A stretch of DNA of 64,000 bases, taken from assembly GCF_029167645.1 (NCBI RefSeq), contig NZ_CP119147.1, forward strand, positions 2,914,001 through 2,978,000, written 5' to 3'. Shown here in pieces: positions 60,388 through 64,000 of this stretch. Origin of the DNA: Streptomyces sp. AM 2-1-1. GTDB taxonomy: Bacteria; Actinomycetota; Actinomycetes; Streptomycetales; Streptomycetaceae. The translations under genes were made by a program, and so were the position numbers. Numbering within the stretch: the first letter of the stretch is position 1; each line of letters begins with the position of its first letter. The notes under the pieces are model-generated. The model saw only the letters and a list, made by a program, of their open reading frames with translations, was not told where the DNA came from and searched no databases.

Positions 60388-61721
60388 GCGGACGTCTCCG
60401 TTGCGGGGTGGGGGAGTCGGGCGCTGACGCGCCACCGCCCCTGGGGGTCGTCGCCGGCGGTGAAGGTGCCGCCGGTGGAGGTGACGCGCTCGCTGAGGCC
60501 GGTGAGGCCGTAGCCACGGCTGTGGGCGGGTCGGGCGGTGCCGTCGTTGGTGACGGTGGCGGTGACGTGGTCGTGGCCGTCCGCGATGCCGAGGTGGACG
60601 GTGATCCGGCGGGTGTCCGCGGCGTGCTTCCGTATGTTGGTGAGGGACTCCATGACGATGTGGTGGAGCACGGTCATGGTGTCGGTGGGGAGTTCGTCGA
60701 GCGGGCCTTCCTCGACCAGCCGGGCGTGGGCGCCGGGGAGGGTGAAGTCGGCGACGAGCCGGCGGATGCGGGTGAGATCGGCACACGGGGTGTGCTCCTC
60801 GCCCGCGCCGGACTCGCCCGCGCCGGACGCGAACGCGCCGGACGCGAACGTCCCGGACTCGGCCGTCCCGGACTCGGCCGTCCCCGAATCGGCTCTGCCG
60901 GAGGAGCTGTCGGGCGCTCGGAGGCCGCTGACCATGCGGCGAAGGGAGGCGAGCGCCTCCGTACCGGCCTCCTCGATCCGGGCCAGCGCGGGGGTGATCA
61001 TCTCCGGGCGGGCGGCGGCGACGGCTTGGGCTCCCTGGGCGTGGACGACGATGCCCATCACGTGGTGGGCGACGTAGTCGTGCAGGTCGCGGGCGAAGGC
61101 GAGGCGCTGTTCGAGCCTGAGGTTCTCGTCGCGGTGCCGCCGGTCGGCCACCACCAGGCGCAGGCCGAGGGAGACCGTCGCGACCGTGCCCGCGATCAGT
61201 CCGGCGAACAGGGTGACGACGAGGCTGCCTTCGTCGATCTCCACCGCCATCGGCCGTACCACCACCGCCGCGAACAGGAGCGGGGCGGCGACGGCGGACG
61301 TCCGGGGTGCCCCGTGGCGCAGGGTCACGGCCAGGACGAGGATCAGTGCGCTGATCTCGAAGAAGGTGTAGGCGTCCGCGCGTTCGAGAGGCTCCCCGGG
61401 GCGGGCGGCGACCGCGCGCAGCGCCGCCGTGGACCCGAGGGAGAGGACGGCGACGGCCGCCCCGGCGCCGGCGAGCACCCCGGCCGGTATCCGGTCCCGG
61501 CGCAGCGCCCGTACGACGAGCGGGACGGCCGCCGCGAGCCCGGAGACGGCGAGGTATCCGGTCGCCGGGGTCCGGTCGACGCCGGCCAGGTAGTCCGCGT
61601 AGAGGGCGGCGCAGAGCCACAGCGCCGCGGCCACCCCCGCCAGGACGCGGAGACCGGTACGGAGCACGGGGCGGGTGAGCGGGCGGAGCGAGCGGGACGG
61701 CCGGGGCGCAGCGGTGGACAT
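60384..61721 (-). CDS. Sensor histidine kinase (NarL/DesK type) with minisatellite-coded linker
   Basis: 445-residue kinase. About six membrane helices (25-190), then HisKA_3 box LAFARDLHDYVAHHVMGIVVHA with the phospho-His, and HATPase motifs ESLTNIRKHA and GYGLTGLSERV. Between the two, six 5-residue units (ADSGT, AESGT, AESGT, FASGA, FASGA, GESGA) lengthen the loop. I chose the internal ATG (STAAPRPSRSLR); GTG at 61739 is an alternative. The divergent VanZ-like gene may be a target. Confidence 0.9.
   Translation of the reverse strand: MSTAAPRPSRSLRPLTRPVLRTGLRVLAGVAAALWLCAALYADYLAGVDRTPATGYLAVSGLAAAVPLVVRALRRDRIPAGVLAGAGAAVAVLSLGSTAALRAVAARPGEPLERADAYTFFEISALILVLAVTLRHGAPRTSAVAAPLLFAAVVVRPMAVEIDEGSLVVTLFAGLIAGTVATVSLGLRLVVADRRHRDENLRLEQRLAFARDLHDYVAHHVMGIVVHAQGAQAVAAARPEMITPALARIEEAGTEALASLRRMVSGLRAPDSSSGRADSGTAESGTAESGTFASGAFASGAGESGAGEEHTPCADLTRIRRLVADFTLPGAHARLVEEGPLDELPTDTMTVLHHIVMESLTNIRKHAADTRRITVHLGIADGHDHVTATVTNDGTARPAHSRGYGLTGLSERVTSTGGTFTAGDDPQGRWRVSARLPHPATETSA
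60804..60893. repeat. 15-bp minisatellite (six units) inside the kinase gene
   Basis: Six exact-length 15-bp units in frame, in two subtypes (CGCGCCGGACGCGAA and CGTCCCGGACTCGGC). They encode a Ser/Gly/Ala/Glu linker between HisKA and HATPase domains. Copy-number changes would keep the frame. Confidence 0.85.
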
Positions 61722-61932
61722 GAGCCGCAGCCTACGCACGGCGGGGACGGGGGACCTCTGCCGAAAGTCGTAGGCGGGGCCGGGGGAATCTGCCGTTCGG
61801 CCGATCCGGGCGCAGCGGGGTTACGGGGAGCGTGGAGCCGTCGGTGCCACCGCCGTCGGTTCACGACCGCAGGTCCACCGCCGTCGCCCTACCGCCCTCG
61901 CCCGCCCGCCCCGTCGAGTTCCGGAGCACGCC

Positions 61933-62526
61933 ATGAGCACCCAGTTCGAGATCCCCGCCCTCTACGTGACCGGACCGGCCCTGGCGGCGTTCGCCGCGTA
62001 CGCGGTGACGCGGCGGCGCCGGGACGCACCCGGTTGGAGCGGCGGACGGCTGGCCGCGCGGGTGACGGCCGCCGTGTACGCCGCCACGGTCGTCACCCTC
62101 ACCCTCTTCCCGCTGTGGATCTACACCGGCGCCTACCGCAACCGGATGCCGTGGACCAACCAGATCAACTGGATCCCCCTCCTCACGGCCGACGTCACGA
62201 TGGCCGCCAACGTCGTCATGTTCGTGCCGTTCGGCTTCCTGCTGCCGCTCTTCACCCGCTGTGACCGGGCCCGCCGGGTGGCGCTGCTCTCCGCACTGAC
62301 GAGCCTGGCCATCGAGTGCGTCCAGCTCGCGCAGTACCTCGTCTTCAGCTCGGGCCGCTCGGTCGACGTCAACGACCTCGTCGCCAACACCCTCGGTGGC
62401 CTTCTCGGGTTCGCGGTCCTGCGCCTCGCGCTCCGCGGGGAGCGCACGCGCGGCCTGCTGAGGTCCTGGGCGCGGCCGGCCACCGTCCCGGACCGGTCCA
62501 CCGCCGGTTCAGCGCCGGTGGGTTGA
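61933..62526 (+). CDS. VanZ-like membrane protein
   Basis: 197-residue protein with about five helices. VanZ-family features: LTLFPLWIYTGAYRN, NQINWIPLLT, NVVMFVPFGFLLPLF, and the conserved SLAIECVQLAQYLVFSSGRSVDVNDLVANTLGGLLGF. VanZ in enterococci gives low-level teicoplanin resistance by an unclear mechanism; most actinobacterial members are uncharacterised. Divergent from the kinase. Confidence 0.88.
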   Translation: MSTQFEIPALYVTGPALAAFAAYAVTRRRRDAPGWSGGRLAARVTAAVYAATVVTLTLFPLWIYTGAYRNRMPWTNQINWIPLLTADVTMAANVVMFVPFGFLLPLFTRCDRARRVALLSALTSLAIECVQLAQYLVFSSGRSVDVNDLVANTLGGLLGFAVLRLALRGERTRGLLRSWARPATVPDRSTAGSAPVG

Positions 62527-62652
62527 GCGGGTCGGCCCTGCCCGTACTGCGGAGCGCGACCGCGGGACGGCCGTATCCGGGGTTGGTCGTTCCGAGGGCC
62601 TTCTCGTGGCGGACGGCGTCCGCGGTCCCGATCTTCTCTCCGGCGGGGAGGG

Positions 62653-63606
62653 CTACTCCGTCCCCTCCGCCAGCAGCTCCCCGATGACGCGCGAGGCGTG
62701 GGCCGCCATCACCGGGTTCGTGGTGCGGTGGTGGACGAGTTCGGGAAGGGCGATGGAGAGGGCCCAGCCGCGGGCCCGGCTCCAGGTCGCGTCGTCGGCT
62801 CCCAGCGCGGTACGGAACCGGGGGCGGACCGGGGCGGGGAGGAGGTACCAGGCGGCGATCAGGTCGAGTGCGGGATCGGCGAGGCCCATGCAGCCGAAGT
62901 CGATGACGGCGCCCAGGCGGCCCTCCTTGATGAGGACGTTCCCGGGCTGGAGGTCCCCGTGCGACCAGACCACCGGGCCGCCCGGCGCGGGGGCCCGCAG
63001 CGCCGCCTCCCAGACGGCGAGGGCGGCTCCGGCGTCCCAGCGCCCCTCCCCCGCGGGTGGGCGGAGTGCCTGCGGTTCCCGCTCCAGCGCACCGCGCAAG
63101 GTCCCGATGGCCCGGCGGGTGCCGGAGTCCCGTGCGGCGAGCGGCTCGCTGCGGTACGCGGGCGGCGCGCCCGCCGGGTCGACGCACCGCATCGCGGCGA
63201 CGAACTGCGCCAGGTCCGAGGCGAGTTCACCGCCGTCCGGCAACGCGTCCGGGCTCTCCGCCGGCTGTTCCCCGCCGGGCGCGGCCGACCACCCGGCCAA
63301 GGGCTCCCCTTCGAGCCACCGGCACACCGTCCAGGGCCACGGGTACCCCTCCCCCGGTTCGCCCTGGGCGAGCGGGGCGGGGATCGGGACCGGGAGGTGC
63401 GTGGCCAGCCGGGGCAGCCAGTGGTGTTCCTTCTCCGCGTCCCGGGCGCCGCCCTCGGCGAGCGGGAGCCGTACCGCCATGGCGCCGCCGAGCCGGTAGA
63501 CGGCGTTCACCGTGCCGTGGGAGCCGGTCCGGCGGACGGGGAGCCCCGCCCACTGCGGGAACTGCGCGGCGACCAGGGCCCGTACAAGATCTTCGTCGGA
63601 GAGCAT
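62653..63606 (-). CDS. Aminoglycoside-phosphotransferase-fold kinase
   Basis: 317-residue APH/CHK-type small-molecule kinase. Catalytic loop VVWSHGDLQPGNVLI and metal-binding VIDFGCMGLADPALDLIAAW. N-terminal lobe: RRTGSHGTVNAVYRLGGAMAVRLPLAEGG with the ATP-binding Arg-x-Pro in place of the usual Lys. The ATG giving MLSDEDLVRALVAAQFP was chosen; the longer frame to 63687 is arginine-rich. Resistance versus housekeeping role is open. Confidence 0.88.
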   Translation of the reverse strand: MLSDEDLVRALVAAQFPQWAGLPVRRTGSHGTVNAVYRLGGAMAVRLPLAEGGARDAEKEHHWLPRLATHLPVPIPAPLAQGEPGEGYPWPWTVCRWLEGEPLAGWSAAPGGEQPAESPDALPDGGELASDLAQFVAAMRCVDPAGAPPAYRSEPLAARDSGTRRAIGTLRGALEREPQALRPPAGEGRWDAGAALAVWEAALRAPAPGGPVVWSHGDLQPGNVLIKEGRLGAVIDFGCMGLADPALDLIAAWYLLPAPVRPRFRTALGADDATWSRARGWALSIALPELVHHRTTNPVMAAHASRVIGELLAEGTE

Positions 63607-63778
63607 GAGGCGATCGAATCCGGTGGGCGGCGGTCGCCGCAACCGTATTCCGCACCGCCCCGGGTGACCGCCCGCACCGCCTGCCACCTGCGGAAACCGG
63701 AGGCGTTGCGGGATCCGGCGTACGGCTTCGGGCGGAGCGGTACGCCCGAAGCGGTCCGGGGCCCGCTCGCGCCGGGGG

Positions 63779-64000
63779 TCAGCGCATCTCCTCCGGGCAC
63801 GGGGTGCCGGGCCTGAGCTGGTACGGGGCGGCGAGCCGGTAGACGCCCGCCTTGGGGGCCACCAGCTCGGTCCACTCGTCGTCGTGCGTCTCCTCGTCCA
63901 CCTTCAGCAGGCAGCCGTTGACGTTGTCGAAGGTCTTCGGAGCGTCCTCGTCCGCCTTGGTGCGCTCCTTGGACTCCGGCGTCTCCTCGGGCCTGTCCAG
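63779..64000 (-). CDS. Hypothetical protein, C-terminal part (runs off the right edge)
   Basis: 74 visible codons up to the stop at 63779: an acidic Glu/Lys-rich stretch (RPEETPESKERTKADEDAP), then TFDNVNGCLLKVDEETHDDEWTEL and APKAGVYRLAAPYQLRPGTPCPEEMR. No domain recognised. The two Cys might form a disulfide in a secreted or lipoprotein domain. Base use fits real Streptomyces coding DNA in this frame. Confidence 0.7.
   Translation of the reverse strand: MDRPEETPESKERTKADEDAPKTFDNVNGCLLKVDEETHDDEWTELVAPKAGVYRLAAPYQLRPGTPCPEEMR

Overview
The window is a piece of a Streptomyces chromosome. It is very GC-rich (third codon positions almost all G or C), GTG, TTG and probably CTG starts are common, operon genes overlap by 4 bp, and several hallmark Streptomyces genes are present: sigma factor HrdD, division protein SepX, a DUF6227-type protein and a CvrA-type cation/proton antiporter. 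No CRISPR array, rRNA or replication origin was seen.

Left part (1-37.6 kb), mostly chromosomal core. After an edge-truncated exonuclease III and a GNAT enzyme, a double-HTH Lrp/AsnC regulator diverges from an FAD aromatic-ring monooxygenase (1.3-3.9 kb). A CPBP membrane protease diverges from a two-component system (4.2-7.5 kb). After tRNA-Ala(CGC) comes a minus-strand block, galU-glp-moaC-mogA-rimJ-sepX (8-13.4 kb), which combines Mo-cofactor genes with the gephyrin-like division protein Glp and its membrane partner SepX. Next are 5-formyl-THF cyclo-ligase, a penicillin-acylase-type hydrolase, the antiporter, an MFS pump, an FmdB zinc-ribbon gene behind a CIRCE-like operator, MTA phosphorylase and a CpaB-like protein. 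A six-gene operon (23.1-28.6 kb) encodes a molybdopterin oxidoreductase with membrane, four-cluster Fe-S and Rieske subunits. hrdD follows with a SigR-type promoter, then a MarR/LigB-dioxygenase pair, a TetR/MFS pair and a secreted M6-like metalloprotease.

Catabolic region (37.7-43.8 kb). An aromatic-acid transporter, an FCD-GntR regulator, a PIG-L hydratase, an RraA/HMG aldolase and a PrpF-type tautomerase read in frame into a type I extradiol dioxygenase. Together they match the lower half of gallate meta-cleavage, but with a ring-cleaving enzyme from a different superfamily than the known gallate dioxygenases.

Accessory region (44.3-58.7 kb). A frameshifted serine recombinase and a Tn3 transposase fragment bracket a redox cargo (XRE regulator, two aldo/keto reductases, alcohol dehydrogenase, lipoprotein flavodoxin). 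Next come an MFS pump with a paralogous XRE regulator and a solitary McrA-like HNH nuclease that probably targets phosphorothioate DNA. tRNA-Arg(CCT) is followed by a decayed integrated replicon: XRE regulator, frameshifted initiator and DnaC-like ATPase, with no integrase.

Right end (58.8-64 kb): a membrane protein, a second histidine kinase/response regulator pair whose kinase carries a 15-bp minisatellite, a VanZ-like protein, an aminoglycoside-phosphotransferase-fold kinase and an edge-truncated gene.
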